Source: Bradyrhizobium sp. CB2312 (GTDB taxonomy: Bacteria > Pseudomonadota > Alphaproteobacteria > Rhizobiales > Xanthobacteraceae). Taken from it: a stretch of DNA of 64,000 bases. Where the stretch lies: NCBI RefSeq assembly GCF_029714425.1, contig NZ_CP121668.1, positions 4,671,501 through 4,735,500 on the forward strand, in the 5' to 3' direction. The notes under the pieces are model-generated. The model was not told where the DNA came from, did no database searches, and saw nothing but the letters and a program-made list of their open reading frames with translations. Positions 49,735 to 58,547 of the stretch are shown piece after piece (within the stretch, counting starts at the first letter, position 1; each line of letters starts with the position of its first letter). The translations under genes and the position numbers were made by a program.

Positions 49735-51005
49735 CGTGCGCTCTCCCGCGCGAGCGTGAAGGGATTGCCGACGAGGCCTTCGATGGTGGCAACGCCGACA
49801 TGGAAGTTTTGCAATGCCTCCTGCTCGCGCAGGCGCGCCTGCGTCACGCTCGCCTGGGCGTCGAGCACTTCGAGCAGGGTGAAGCGGCCTTGGCCATAGC
49901 CTTGCGAGATCGCTTCGGAGGCTTCGGTCGCCTTGGGGATCGCGGTCTCGCGCAGCACGGCGAGCTCGCGCAGCGAGCCCTGAAGCGAGTCGTAGGCGCG
50001 GCCGGCGACCACGATCAGCGTGTTGCGGCTCGCCTCGCGCTCGGCCCTGGTCTTGGCGAGGCTCTCCTGCGCCGAGAGGATGTTGCCCTGGTTCTGGTCG
50101 AACACGGGGATCGGTACCGAGACGGTGAGGCGCACCGCGTCGTCATTGGTCTCGTTGAAATGGCGCCAGCCGGCGGCGATGCGCACGTCGGGGTAGGGCC
50201 GCAGGCGCGCCATCAGCAGCTCGGCATTGCGCTGGGCATAGACCGCGGTCCAGCGGACCAGCTGCGGATTGGCGTCGATGGCGGCGACCACCGACTGGAA
50301 CGGCGGCGGCTTGCCCATGGTGTCGAGCCGGCCGGAGACCTCGCCGAATTTCGCGGCGGGATCGCCCATCAGCACGGCAAGCTCGCGCCGCACGCTCGCC
50401 AGCGTCGCCTTGAAGCGCTCGCGGTCGGCCTTCACCAGCGCCGAGGCGACCTCGGCGCGGCCGGTCTCGGCCGGCGAGGAGGCGCCGGCCTCGACGCGGC
50501 GGCGCAGCAGCGGCGTCAGCCGGTCGATCGCGGCGATCTGCTCGTCGAGGATCTGGATGCGCCGCTGCGCGCCGAGCACGCTGAGGAAGGCGATCGCGGT
50601 CTCCGACAGCACCTCCAGCCTGACCGCCTTGCGCTGGATCGCGGCGACCTCGATGCCGGCCGCGCCGGCGGCGATCCGCGCCTCGCGCTTGCCGAACAGC
50701 TCGAAGGCCTGGCTGATCTGAAGCGTGGTCTCGGCCGATCTCGTGCCGCGATAGATGCCGGAGCCGAACGAGTTGTCCTGCTCATAGGACAGTTCCGGGT
50801 TGAGCAGTGCGCCCGCCTGGATGCGCTGGCCGGTGGCGATGCCGACATCGCGCTCCGCCGCCGTCAGGCGCGGGCTCGAGGCCAGCGCGCGCGAGAGCGC
50901 CGCGCGCATCGTCAGCGTCTGCGCGTGTGAGGTCAGCACCAGCGGTGGGCTGACGAGAAGAGCCATCGCGCATGCCATGCGCGCGGCCGTTCGCCTGGAA
51001 AGCAT
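49731..51005 (-). CDS. czcC: TolC-family outer-membrane efflux protein (CzcC-type)
   Basis: A 424-residue outer-membrane factor. A signal peptide (ARMACAMALLVSPPLVLTSHA) precedes two repeated helical-barrel halves: LTMRAALSRALASSPRLTAAERDVGIATGQRIQAGALLNPELSYEQDN opens the first, and the second has MARLRPYPDVRIAAGWRHF. It forms the outer channel of the CzcCBA tripartite pump. Start MLSRRTAARM has GGAG-like bases upstream (AGGTCCT). First of the tightly coupled czcC-czcB-czcA-CDF series. Confidence 0.9.
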   Translation of the reverse strand: MLSRRTAARMACAMALLVSPPLVLTSHAQTLTMRAALSRALASSPRLTAAERDVGIATGQRIQAGALLNPELSYEQDNSFGSGIYRGTRSAETTLQISQAFELFGKREARIAAGAAGIEVAAIQRKAVRLEVLSETAIAFLSVLGAQRRIQILDEQIAAIDRLTPLLRRRVEAGASSPAETGRAEVASALVKADRERFKATLASVRRELAVLMGDPAAKFGEVSGRLDTMGKPPPFQSVVAAIDANPQLVRWTAVYAQRNAELLMARLRPYPDVRIAAGWRHFNETNDDAVRLTVSVPIPVFDQNQGNILSAQESLAKTRAEREASRNTLIVVAGRAYDSLQGSLRELAVLRETAIPKATEASEAISQGYGQGRFTLLEVLDAQASVTQARLREQEALQNFHVGVATIEGLVGNPFTLARESAR

Positions 51006-51062
51006 GAATAGGACCTGTGAAGGAGACGAGATGGGCGCATAGCCAGCGCCCGGCTGATCCGC

Positions 51063-51422
51063 TCAGGTCAGATGCTTGGGGGGCGGGGAGTCGGTATCGG
51101 GGACGATGCCGGTGCGATGGGGCTCGGGCTCCGGATGCGGAGCCGCCACAAGCGGGATCGACGTGCTCGATGGTGCCGGCTGAACGACCGCGACCGAGAA
51201 GCAGCCATGGCAATGATGCCCCCCGATCGCCTTGTGATCGCTGTGTCCGGCAGTATCGAGCACCGCCGCAATTTCCAAGCCGCCGGCAGGCGTAGTCACG
51301 TCGATGTCATGGAGGCCGTGCAGCGCGCCGGCGAGCAGATAGACCACCGCAATCAACACGGACAGCAGGCCGCGCCAGTTGCGCGGTCGGCGGGATGCTG
51401 AGGGCTGGCGGGTCGCGAGCAC
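51063..51422 (-). CDS. Small His/Cys-rich membrane protein upstream of czcC
   Basis: A 119-residue protein with one membrane helix (GLLSVLIAVVYLLAGALHGLHDIDV) and a periplasmic tail containing the cluster HSDHKAIGGHHCHGCF, with CHGC and six His, plus a His/Pro end (PHPEPEPHRTGIVPDTDSPPPKH). Such a tail should bind metal. The GTG at 51422 follows CAGGG; the frame extends to 51509. It lies 57 bases before czcC on the same strand and probably starts the efflux operon. It may be a periplasmic metal sensor or chaperone for the pump. I do not recognise a named family. Confidence 0.65.
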   Translation of the reverse strand: MLATRQPSASRRPRNWRGLLSVLIAVVYLLAGALHGLHDIDVTTPAGGLEIAAVLDTAGHSDHKAIGGHHCHGCFSVAVVQPAPSSTSIPLVAAPHPEPEPHRTGIVPDTDSPPPKHLT

Positions 51423-51540
51423 GATGTAACCCTGGTTGCGGTCTGCGCCCGGCCTAGCATGGCGGTGGGAACAGTGTCGACCCGCAACATTGTTACGTCC
51501 CAGGAACATTTGCCGCAGCAGCGCGAGCTGCGAGCACTTC

Positions 51541-51783
51541 TCACGGGCGGGCGATCACACGCGGGTCCAAGGCGAGCGTGTCGATCGCGGCCGCGCGCGT
51601 CGGCTCCGGAGCATGGCTGATGTCGTCAGCCTCGACCGTGATGACGGCGTGACAGCTCGCCTCCATCGCCCGCTCCAGCCATTTGATGGCTTCATCGATC
51701 CATTGATCATGGTGCTCGGGATCGGCGAGGGCCTTCTCCCGGAATATATCCGCCTGATGCAGGCACGCCGTTCTGCGGTCCAC
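51541..51783 (-). CDS. Small soluble protein of unknown function
   Basis: An 80-residue protein (MDRRTACLHQADIFREKALADPEHHDQWIDEAIKWLERAMEA...) with a helical first half and an acidic C-terminal tail. The frame is open without a strong ribosome-binding site, but the residue pattern is that of a real helical protein of a type common in Bradyrhizobium. It lies upstream of the metal-efflux operon on the same strand. No family is recognised. Confidence 0.55.
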   Translation of the reverse strand: MDRRTACLHQADIFREKALADPEHHDQWIDEAIKWLERAMEASCHAVITVEADDISHAPEPTRAAAIDTLALDPRVIARP

Positions 51784-51894
51784 GCGCCTCTCCCGATTTG
51801 CAGGTCCCGCCCCGACCGCATCTTTGATGATCCCGCCGCCGGCGTCGTTAACATAGGACAGGCAGCGGGCAGGTCAGCCGGTCAATACACACGG

Positions 51895-51933
51895 AAAGGC
51901 CCCAGCTCCGGGGCTGCCCGGCTGGGGCCTTTT
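51895..51933. terminator. Strong hairpin terminator
   Basis: Stem AAGGCCCCAG (51896-51905) / CTGGGGCCTT (51922-51931) with an inner CTCCGGGG-CTG-CCCGG top, flanked by AAA and TTTT, so it can end transcripts from either strand. No plus-strand gene precedes it closely in this window. Confidence 0.75.
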
Positions 51934-52068
51934 GTGCTCACAATCTTCATCCTTGGGACTTGGACAGACAATTCGCGTCTCGCCGGTTCGTTCCACGGGG
52001 CCGTGCCGAATTAGGAACGTTCCTCGTTCCTCCCGATTAGCGATTGGGAATGTTGAGGAGGACGGACC

Positions 52069-52143
52069 ATGGACGGACTGATTTATCTGATCGGCTTGAT
52101 CGTCGTGATCATGGCGATCCTGTCGTTCTTCGGCTTGCGCTGA
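52069..52143 (+). CDS. 24-residue membrane microprotein
   Basis: A complete ATG-to-TGA frame that encodes MDGLIYLIGLIVVIMAILSF plus FGLR: one hydrophobic helix with a basic C-terminus. It has a perfect ribosome-binding site (GAGGAGG, seven bases before the ATG). Ten bases after its stop the 298-residue membrane protein begins at 52154 (the GTG at 52151 would leave seven). A GGAAC motif at 52014-52018, the -35 hallmark of the EcfG general-stress sigma factor, lies upstream, but no clear CGTT follows at the right spacing. The spacing suggests co-transcription and perhaps a regulatory or partner role for the larger membrane protein. Confidence 0.7.
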   Translation: MDGLIYLIGLIVVIMAILSFFGLR

Positions 52144-52153
52144 GAGAGCCGTG

Positions 52154-53047
52154 ATGACAATCGAAACTCTCGTGCAGGAAGACGTGATGGAGGGCGGCGC
52201 GGCGATCGTCGAGGATCGCCGGACCATCCAATGGGGCTCGGTGCTGGCGGGCGCCTTCGCCGCCGGAGCGATGTCGTTCATCCTTGTCGGCTTTGGCGTT
52301 GCCATCGGCCTCGGGGTCAGCTCGGCCTCGCCGACATGGCGCGATGCGTCGGCGGCGCTGGCGCTGCTGTCCGGGCTGTATCTGATCATCCAGGCGATCG
52401 TCAGCTTCGGCTTCGGCGGCTACATCGCCGGACGGACCACGCGACCGGCGCCGGCGCTGGCGACGATCGAGGATGATGGCGAGCGGCGGGACGGGCTGCA
52501 TGGCCTGACGTCCTGGGCGCTTGCCGTGCTGATCGGCGCAGCGCTGCTGGCGATCCTCGGTGCGGCCGCACTCGACCGTTCGCCGCTGCGCAGCGGAGCC
52601 GGCAATGTCACCTCCGCCGAGCCGCTGCTCAGCTACGAGCTGGACAAGCTGTTCCGCGCGCCGCGCAGGCCTCCCAACACCGACATGCGGGAAGCCCGCG
52701 CCGAGGCCGGACGCATCCTGATGACGTCTTCGAGCCATAGCGGTGTCAGCACCGATGACCGAGCCTATCTCGTGCAGCAGGTTGCCGCTGCCACGGGATT
52801 GGCAGCACCTGATTCCGAGCGGCGGGTCGACGCGATGATCGCGGAATCCCACACGGCGATCAACCGCGCGCGGCGCAACTCGATCATCGTGGCCTTCTCG
52901 GTTGCGGCGGCGGCCCTGATCGGCGCCGCAGTCGCCTGGGGTGCCGCCGTTGCCGGCGGACGCCACCGCGATGGCGAGCCGTTGCCGAACTGGATGGCAA
53001 GCTCGAACCGCTTCCATCGCAATCCGCGGGCGATGCCGGTGCCGTAG
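52154..53047 (+). CDS. Membrane protein of unknown function (PhnA-like annotation in relatives)
   Basis: A 297-residue protein with four membrane helices: SVLAGAFAAGAMSFILVGFGVAIGLGVS, ASAALALLSGLYLIIQAIVSFGFGGYIAGR, LTSWALAVLIGAALLAILGAAAL and a C-terminal IIVAFSVAAAALIGAAVAWGAAVAGG. The soluble part between the last two holds about 110 residues. Relatives in Rhizobiales are often labelled PhnA-like, but no enzyme motif is visible. An alternate GTG start is at 52151. It follows a 24-codon microprotein gene. Confidence 0.7.
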   Translation: MTIETLVQEDVMEGGAAIVEDRRTIQWGSVLAGAFAAGAMSFILVGFGVAIGLGVSSASPTWRDASAALALLSGLYLIIQAIVSFGFGGYIAGRTTRPAPALATIEDDGERRDGLHGLTSWALAVLIGAALLAILGAAALDRSPLRSGAGNVTSAEPLLSYELDKLFRAPRRPPNTDMREARAEAGRILMTSSSHSGVSTDDRAYLVQQVAAATGLAAPDSERRVDAMIAESHTAINRARRNSIIVAFSVAAAALIGAAVAWGAAVAGGRHRDGEPLPNWMASSNRFHRNPRAMPVP

Positions 53048-53101
53048 ATAACCTGCAACATGATGGCCGGGACCAGCCCGGCCATCCCTGTCCTCGAGAG
53101 G

Positions 53102-54352
53102 CTAGGCCTTCTCCTCCCAGATCATCGCCAGATGCACGATGGTCTGCACCGCCTTCTCCATGTCCTGCCGGCTCACCCATTCCAGCCGCGAGTGGAACGC
53201 GTGCTCGCCGGCGAAGATGTTGGGGCAGGGCAGGCCCATGAAGGACAGGCGCGAGCCGTCGGTGCCGCCGCGGATCGCGGTGTGCATCGGACGCAGGCCG
53301 GCGCGGCGAATCGCCTCGATGGCGTATTCGAGCACGTGCGGGTGACGGTCGATCACCTGCTTCATGTTGCGGTACTGCTCGCGCACCTCGAACGTGTAGG
53401 TCGAGCGCGGATAGTCCTTCATCACGTCCTTGACGATGCCCTTGAGCAGGGCCTCCTTCTCCTTCAGCCCTTCCTCGGTGAAGTCGCGCACGATGAAGGA
53501 CAGCGTCGCCTGCTCCAGCGCGCCGTCGATTCCGACCGGATGCAGGAAGCCCTGCTTGCCTGAAGTCGTCTCCGGCGAGCAGCCTTCCCTCGGCAAGCGC
53601 TCGACGATGGCGGCCGCGATCTTGATCGCGTGCTCCATCTTGCCCTTGGCGTAGCCGGGATGGGCGCTGACGCCGTTGATGGTGATGGTGGCGCCGTCGG
53701 CCGAGAAGGTCTCGTCCTCGACGGTGCCGGCGCTCTCGCCGTCCATGGTGTAGCCGAAATCGGCGCCGAGCTTCTTCAGGTCGACATTGTCGACGCCGCG
53801 GCCGATCTCTTCATCCGGCGTGAACAGGATCTTGATGGTGCCGTGCTTCACGTCGGGATTGTTGATGAAGAAATGCGCGGCATCCATGATCTCGGCGACG
53901 CCGGCCTTGTTGTCGGCGCCCAACAGCGTGGTGCCGTCGGTGGTGATGATGTCGTTGCCGATCTGGTTCTTCAGCGCGGGGTGCTCATTGAAGCGGATCA
54001 CCTGGCTGGGATCGCCCGGCAGCGTGATGTCGCCGCCGCGATAGTTCTTCACCATTTGCGGCTTGACGTCCTTGCCGGTGACGTCGGGCGAGGTGTCCAT
54101 GTGCGAGCAGAAGCAGATCACCGGCACCTTCTTGTCGGTGTTGGCCGGGATCGTTCCGTAGACGTAACCATACTCGTCGAGATGCGCGTCCACGACGCCC
54201 ATCGCCTTCAGCTCGGCGGCGAGCACGCGGCCGAGGTCCTTCTGTTTCTCGGTCGAGGGCGAGTGAGGGGATTCCGGATCGGACTGGGTGTCGATGGTGA
54301 CGTAGCGCAGGAAGCGCTCGGTCACGGTGTGCGAAAAGGAGAGGGAGGACAT
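53102..54352 (-). CDS. pepT: Peptidase T (tripeptidase)
   Basis: A 416-residue M20 metallopeptidase that removes the N-terminal residue of tripeptides. ICFCSHMDTSPDV has the first metal His and Asp, TLLGADNKAGVAEIMDA the bridging Asp, and ILFTPDEEIGRGVD the catalytic Glu and a metal Glu. The C-terminal RAGLRPMHTAIRGGTDGSRLSFMGLPCPNIFAGEHAFHSRLEWV contains the final His ligand. Length matches the family (about 410). Convergent with the membrane protein gene. Confidence 0.96.
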   Translation of the reverse strand: MSSLSFSHTVTERFLRYVTIDTQSDPESPHSPSTEKQKDLGRVLAAELKAMGVVDAHLDEYGYVYGTIPANTDKKVPVICFCSHMDTSPDVTGKDVKPQMVKNYRGGDITLPGDPSQVIRFNEHPALKNQIGNDIITTDGTTLLGADNKAGVAEIMDAAHFFINNPDVKHGTIKILFTPDEEIGRGVDNVDLKKLGADFGYTMDGESAGTVEDETFSADGATITINGVSAHPGYAKGKMEHAIKIAAAIVERLPREGCSPETTSGKQGFLHPVGIDGALEQATLSFIVRDFTEEGLKEKEALLKGIVKDVMKDYPRSTYTFEVREQYRNMKQVIDRHPHVLEYAIEAIRRAGLRPMHTAIRGGTDGSRLSFMGLPCPNIFAGEHAFHSRLEWVSRQDMEKAVQTIVHLAMIWEEKA

Positions 54353-54458
54353 TTTCTGGTCAACCGCCGGGTCTTTGGGGAAGCAGGCGGTATATCAGAA
54401 AAGCGGGCCGTGATGCGGCCGGATCAGATGGGATCAGGCTTAACGAGACGTAAGCCGC

Positions 54459-54758
54459 TCAGATCGCCTCTTTCAGTTCCTTGACCGGGCGGAACGCGAC
54501 CTTCTTGCTGGCCTTGATGTGGATGGCCTCGCCGGTGGCGGGATTGCGGCCGGTGCGGGCGGCGCGCTTGCGGACCTGGAGGATACCGAGGCCGACGATG
54601 CGGACGCGGTCGCCCTTCTTCAGGTGCTTGGTGATCAGCTCGACCATGTCGGTGAGGACGGCCTCGGCGTGCTTTTTCGACAGGTCCTGGCTCTCCGCGA
54701 TGTCGGCGGCGAGGTGCTTGAGCGTGATGGTGGCGGGAGCTGCAGCCTTCTTCGCCAT
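54459..54758 (-). CDS. HU family DNA-binding protein
   Basis: A 99-residue nucleoid protein. TLKHLAADIAESQDLSKKHAEAVLTDMVELITKHLKKGDRVRIVGLGILQVRKRAARTGRNPATGEAIHIKASKKVAFRPVKELKEAI is the complete HU/IHF fold with the DNA-bending arm (ARTGRNPATGEAI). An Ala-rich N-terminal extension (KKAAAPATI) is slightly longer than in E. coli HU. The ATG at 54758 follows GAGGAGG; the frame to 54881 is extra. One of several HU/IHF paralogues expected in this type of genome. Confidence 0.93.
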   Translation of the reverse strand: MAKKAAAPATITLKHLAADIAESQDLSKKHAEAVLTDMVELITKHLKKGDRVRIVGLGILQVRKRAARTGRNPATGEAIHIKASKKVAFRPVKELKEAI

Positions 54759-54994
54759 GTCTGACCTCCTCGATTCCTCGCGAGGTCTCGGGGAGTGCCT
54801 CGGAACCACGCAAGTGACGGAAGGCGTAGACGATTCGGGGCTGAACTGACTACGTCGCGAGAGGTGGAGGAGCCTCTCCACGCACGTAATCGGCGGGGGA
54901 CGGGACTATTCCGGCTTTAGGTACCAACGTCCTTGACTTCACTTGGTCCGGCCTTTAATTCCCCCCTCGTTCCGCGCGGACACATACGCGTCAC

Positions 54995-55071
<77 letters not shown>

Positions 55072-55234
55072 TTTTTGGCGGAATCTCAATAGCTTACATG
55101 CCGGCCTGAGCCTTCCTGACACCTGGTCGGGGTGAAATCCCTCTGTTTCTGATTTTGCCCGTGGCGGGCGATGTGCGCAAACACGCCGACACGGCGACGA
55201 CTGGCCAAAACGGGGGCTTGGCGGAAGCGATCTC

Positions 55235-55570
55235 ATGCAGGCAGCCGATTTCAGCGCAACGCTGCAAAATTTGTTCGCGAAGGGCGTGCGCTACGGGACC
55301 GTGGTCGATCTCGGCTGTGCCGATGGACACTTCGTGCTCAACCACCTGTCCTGTCTTGGCGGTGCGGTGCCGTTCAACATCGATGCCAACGGGATCTACG
55401 AAGACTCCCTCCGGGCCATCAAGGAGGCGCTTGGCGGGGACTATCGCATCTGCGCCATCACCGACCACGAGGGTGAGATCCAAATTGCAGAGTGGGTGGC
55501 CACCTCGGATTTCGCCCGTTCGGGTTGCGCCCGGCGAGCCGGCGCGGTCCTCCGGCATACACGTCCATAA
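55235..55570 (+). pseudogene. Truncated FkbM-like methyltransferase
   Basis: A 111-codon frame. Residues 7-95 match the N-terminal half of an FkbM-type SAM methyltransferase: VVDLGCADGHFVLNHL (SAM loop), NIDANGIYEDSLRAIKEALGG and YRICAITDHEGEIQIAE. The rest of the domain (normally another 100 or more residues) is missing, and an unrelated Arg/Ala tail leads to a stop. I find no continuation in another frame. It lies 163 bases after tRNA-Asp, a common integration site, so it may be a remnant of a mobile segment. It is likely non-functional. Confidence 0.6.
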
Positions 55571-55574
55571 AACG

Positions 55575-55599
55575 AAACGGCCACCCGAGGCAGCCGTTT
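55575..55599 (-). terminator. Rho-independent terminator of the 67-residue protein gene
   Basis: On the minus strand, stem AAACGGC / GCCGTTT with an 11-base loop, then CGTTTT, about 30 bases past the gene's stop. Confidence 0.65.
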
Positions 55600-55627
55600 G
55601 GTATCAAACCGGACCTTCTTCGGTCGA

Positions 55628-55831
55628 TCAGCGGATCTCGGACTGGCCCGCGCTCGTGACCGCCACCGGCTTGCCGGCCTTGATCACGTGGGTGGACTGG
55701 GCGGTCTGGTTGTAATCGGCACTCGTGCGGGCTGCGATCCCGAAGCCGGCCACTGCAATGCCGGCAATCAGCGCCACCACCACGATTTTCAGGTGGGTCG
55801 CACGATCCGCAGAGTGAATTGAGTGGTTCAT
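55628..55831 (-). CDS. Small single-helix membrane protein
   Basis: A 67-residue protein. One membrane helix (LKIVVVALIAGIAVAGFGIAA) near the N-terminus leads to a short soluble tail (RTSADYNQTAQSTHVIKAGKPVAVTSAGQSEIR). The ATG has GGGAGG five bases upstream and a terminator follows the stop, so it is a real transcription unit. Short proteins with this tail recur in Bradyrhizobium-type genomes, but I know of no function. Confidence 0.75.
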   Translation of the reverse strand: MNHSIHSADRATHLKIVVVALIAGIAVAGFGIAARTSADYNQTAQSTHVIKAGKPVAVTSAGQSEIR

Positions 55832-56187
55832 CTGAGCCTCCCGACGGGCTTTGCCGCCGTCTATGGGCCCATCTTCTAAGGACCATCTGTTTCTGGATGG
55901 TTTCGCGGGATCCTCAAAATGGTTTCATGATTACGCCCGGTTGGTTTCGCCGGGCTTGCGCCATGCAGGGCCGGTGTACACCGCTGCATCAGAGCGCCTG
56001 AGGCGGAAAATCATCACGAAAACAACGGGTCGCCCGCGGAGGGAGCCGCAAGGTCAGCCTGCGGTCGTCGTTCCCTGGAGTCAGTGATGTCTTACCTGGC
56101 GCGTAATCGCAGACGCGATCGGCCTTCGCGATGATCGTGTCTGTCGGCCGCAAACGACGTGCCGACCGATCTTGAGGGAGACACGCG
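55832..56187. other. Intergenic region upstream of two divergent genes
   Basis: 356 bases with no convincing gene. It contains the promoter regions of the 67-residue protein gene (minus) and the Tat hydrolase gene (plus). A short palindrome GACGGGCTTTGCCGCCGTC at 55844-55862 sits near the left end. Confidence 0.5.
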
Positions 56188-57090
56188 ATGAATCGTCGGA
56201 CCGTCCTCGAAGCCACCCTGTGTGGGACCGCCCTTGCGGCAGCGTCGGCCGCGAGCGCTCCAGCGGCCCAGCAGACTGCGCGATCGCCCTATGTGACGGC
56301 CAGGGACGGCACAAAGCTGTTCGTGCAGGATTGGGGAAGCGGGAAACCGGTGCTGCTGCTGTCAGCCTGGACCTTCGATGCCGGCACCTGGGGCAGTCAT
56401 ATCGCTGCGCTCACTGAGAAGGGTTTCCGCTGCGTCGCGCCCGACAGGCGCGGGCATGGCCGCTCCGAGTTGCCGTCGGCGGGCTACGACCTCGACACAC
56501 TGACCGATGATGTTGCGGCCGTGATCGAGCAGCGCGACCTGCGCGACGTGACGCTGGTCGGCTTCTCGATGGGAACGGCGGAAGCTGTGAACTATCTCGC
56601 GCGCTACGGATCGGAACGGATCGCAAGGCTTGTGCTGGTCGCACCGACGACGCCGTTCCTGGTCAGGACCGAGGACAATCCGGACGCGATCCCGAAGGCG
56701 ATGATCGAGGCCGACAACGCCGCGATCGCGCGCGACTTCGCCAAATGGATCGCGGCGAACGAGGTCCCGTTCTTCACCGCCGAGACGCCGGAGATCACGC
56801 GGACCTGGATCCGGCAGATGATGCTGAGCGTGCCGCTGCCGGTGGCGCTGGCGTGCCGCAAGACGATTGCGTTCGCCGACCTCCGTAAGGCTGCCGCCGG
56901 GATCGATCGCCCGACGCTGATCATCCATGGCGACAAGGATGCCAGCGCGCCGCTGCCGTTGACGGGCGCCAAGACCGCCAAGCTGATCAAAGGCAGCAAG
57001 CTCATCGTCTATGAGGGGGCGCCGCATCCGCTGCCGCTCACGCATGGCGAGCGCCTGCTTGCGGACATGCTCGCGTTCATGAGCACCTGA
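56188..57090 (+). CDS. Tat-exported alpha/beta hydrolase (haloperoxidase/chloride peroxidase-like)
   Basis: A 300-residue hydrolase. The N-terminus MNRRTVLEATLCGTALAAASAASAPAA is a twin-arginine-type signal peptide. GKPVLLLSAWTFDAGTW is the oxyanion region, VTLVGFSMGTAEAVNYLARYG has the nucleophile Ser, IIHGDKDASAPL the Asp and EGAPHPLPLTHGERL the His. Family members without cofactor act as esterases or perhydrolases; halogenation is a side reaction. The target is unknown. The ATG at 56188 follows GAGGGAGA. A dispersed repeat immediately follows the stop. Confidence 0.88.
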   Translation: MNRRTVLEATLCGTALAAASAASAPAAQQTARSPYVTARDGTKLFVQDWGSGKPVLLLSAWTFDAGTWGSHIAALTEKGFRCVAPDRRGHGRSELPSAGYDLDTLTDDVAAVIEQRDLRDVTLVGFSMGTAEAVNYLARYGSERIARLVLVAPTTPFLVRTEDNPDAIPKAMIEADNAAIARDFAKWIAANEVPFFTAETPEITRTWIRQMMLSVPLPVALACRKTIAFADLRKAAAGIDRPTLIIHGDKDASAPLPLTGAKTAKLIKGSKLIVYEGAPHPLPLTHGERLLADMLAFMST

Positions 57091-57190
57091 AGCATGATCC
57101 GGAAAAGTGCGAAGCGGTTTTCCGAAAAGATCATGCTCAACAACAACCTAAAGCGCGATGACGATTCATCCCAATCTCGTCGCGCTTTAG
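57091..57190. repeat. Dispersed two-hairpin repeat, family F
   Basis: Hairpin 1: AGCATGAT (57091-57098) and ATCATGCT (57130-57137), with inner CGGAAAAG / TTTTCCG. Hairpin 2: TAAAGCGCGA (57149-57158) and TCGCGCTTTA (57180-57189). This compound element is one I know as very widespread in Bradyrhizobium and Rhodopseudomonas. It lies between convergent genes, where it could end both transcripts. Confidence 0.85.
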
Positions 57191-57194
57191 GCGT

Positions 57195-58499
57195 TCAACT
57201 CGCCCGTGCGATGTCGGTGCGGATACTCCGCGCTGCCCAGATGAAGAGCAGGGCGCCGAGCGTGGTCGTGACCGCCGCCGAGAGCAGGGAATAGCGCACG
57301 GCGTCGGCGCCATAGCTGCCCTTGAGGGCGTCGTTGACCATGCCCACGGCGAGCGGGCCGACGCCTTGGCCGAAGCAGGTCGCGGTGAGCGCGATCAGCG
57401 CTGAGGCCAGCGCCCGCATACTTGGCTTGGCCACCGTCTGCGCGATCGCGAAGATCGGGCCGAGATGGAATCCAACAAGGAACGAAGTCAGCGCCAGCAT
57501 GGCCACCATCATCGAAAAATCCTGCGTCAGCATGCAGAGCGCGAACACAGGGCCGGCGAGCCCTGAGGTGATCGCGGGCGCCCACAGCTTCCAGCGATCG
57601 TCGCGGCGGCTCACTTGCGCCACCACGAAGCCGCCGAGCAGGGTGCCGGCCATGCCCGCGAGCCCCTTGAACGTGCCGGCATAGGTGCCGATCTCGGCGC
57701 TCGACAGGTGATGCACGCGCGCAAGGAACGGCGGGATCCAGGCCGCGGTGGCGTAGTTCGTGTAAGTGGTCAGGCAGAAGCCGATCAGCACGATCACAAA
57801 ACTCTTCTGCGAAGCCAGGAAGCGGAGCGTCGGCCCGAGCGGCTCGGGCACAAAATTCTCCTGCATCGCGCCGCGCTTCGGCTCGGAGATCGTCAGCCAC
57901 AGGATGGCAGCGAGCAGGATGCCAGGCAGGCCCGCGACATAGAACGCCATCCGCCAACCATAGTGCTGGTTGACGTAGCCGCCGACGAAATAGCCGAGGA
58001 ACACGCCGAGATAGGTGCCGATGGCGTAGATGCCGAGCGCGCGCGGGCGCTCGTTCTTGGCGAAGAGATCGGCGACGATCGATTGCGAGGCGGGGGAGCC
58101 CGCGGATTCGCCGATGCCGACGCCGATGCGGGCGAACGCCAGCGAGGTCACGCTGGTGGCCGCGCCGCACAGCGCCGTCATCGCGCTCCAGAACGCGAAG
58201 GCGACGGCGACGATGTTGCGCCGGTTGAGCCGGTCGGCGACGCGCGCGATGGGGATGCCGAGCAGGGAATAGAACAGCGCGAAGCCGAAGCCGGCGAGCA
58301 GGCCCATCATGGTGTCGCTGAGGGCAAACTCCTTCTTGATCGGCTCGATCAGGACGTTGAAGATCGTGCGGTCGAGGAAGTTCAGCGCGTAGATGATGGT
58401 GAGCAGCCCGAGCACGTAATAGCGACGTGCCGAGGGCTTGGCCGCGGCGTCTGTTTGCACCGACACCTGTGACGTCACATCGACCATCGCTTCCCCCAA
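57195..58499 (-). CDS. MFS transporter (spinster-like)
   Basis: A 434-residue twelve-helix transporter. The helix 1-2 segment YYVLGLLTIIYALNFLDRTIFNVLIEPIKKEFALSDTMMGLL and the loop-2 motif GIPIARVADRLNRRNIV are typical of the MFS sugar-phosphate/aromatic branch (spinster-like). IGVGIGESAGSPASQSIVADLF is the helix-4/5 block. It is 48 bases downstream of the Rieske oxygenase gene on the same strand and probably imports its substrate. Transport substrate is not evident from sequence. Confidence 0.9.
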   Translation of the reverse strand: MGEAMVDVTSQVSVQTDAAAKPSARRYYVLGLLTIIYALNFLDRTIFNVLIEPIKKEFALSDTMMGLLAGFGFALFYSLLGIPIARVADRLNRRNIVAVAFAFWSAMTALCGAATSVTSLAFARIGVGIGESAGSPASQSIVADLFAKNERPRALGIYAIGTYLGVFLGYFVGGYVNQHYGWRMAFYVAGLPGILLAAILWLTISEPKRGAMQENFVPEPLGPTLRFLASQKSFVIVLIGFCLTTYTNYATAAWIPPFLARVHHLSSAEIGTYAGTFKGLAGMAGTLLGGFVVAQVSRRDDRWKLWAPAITSGLAGPVFALCMLTQDFSMMVAMLALTSFLVGFHLGPIFAIAQTVAKPSMRALASALIALTATCFGQGVGPLAVGMVNDALKGSYGADAVRYSLLSAAVTTTLGALLFIWAARSIRTDIARAS

Positions 58500-58547
58500 T
58501 TTGTCTTTGTTGTCGTTGTCGGTCCAGCTCTTGTTGGAACTGGTTGG

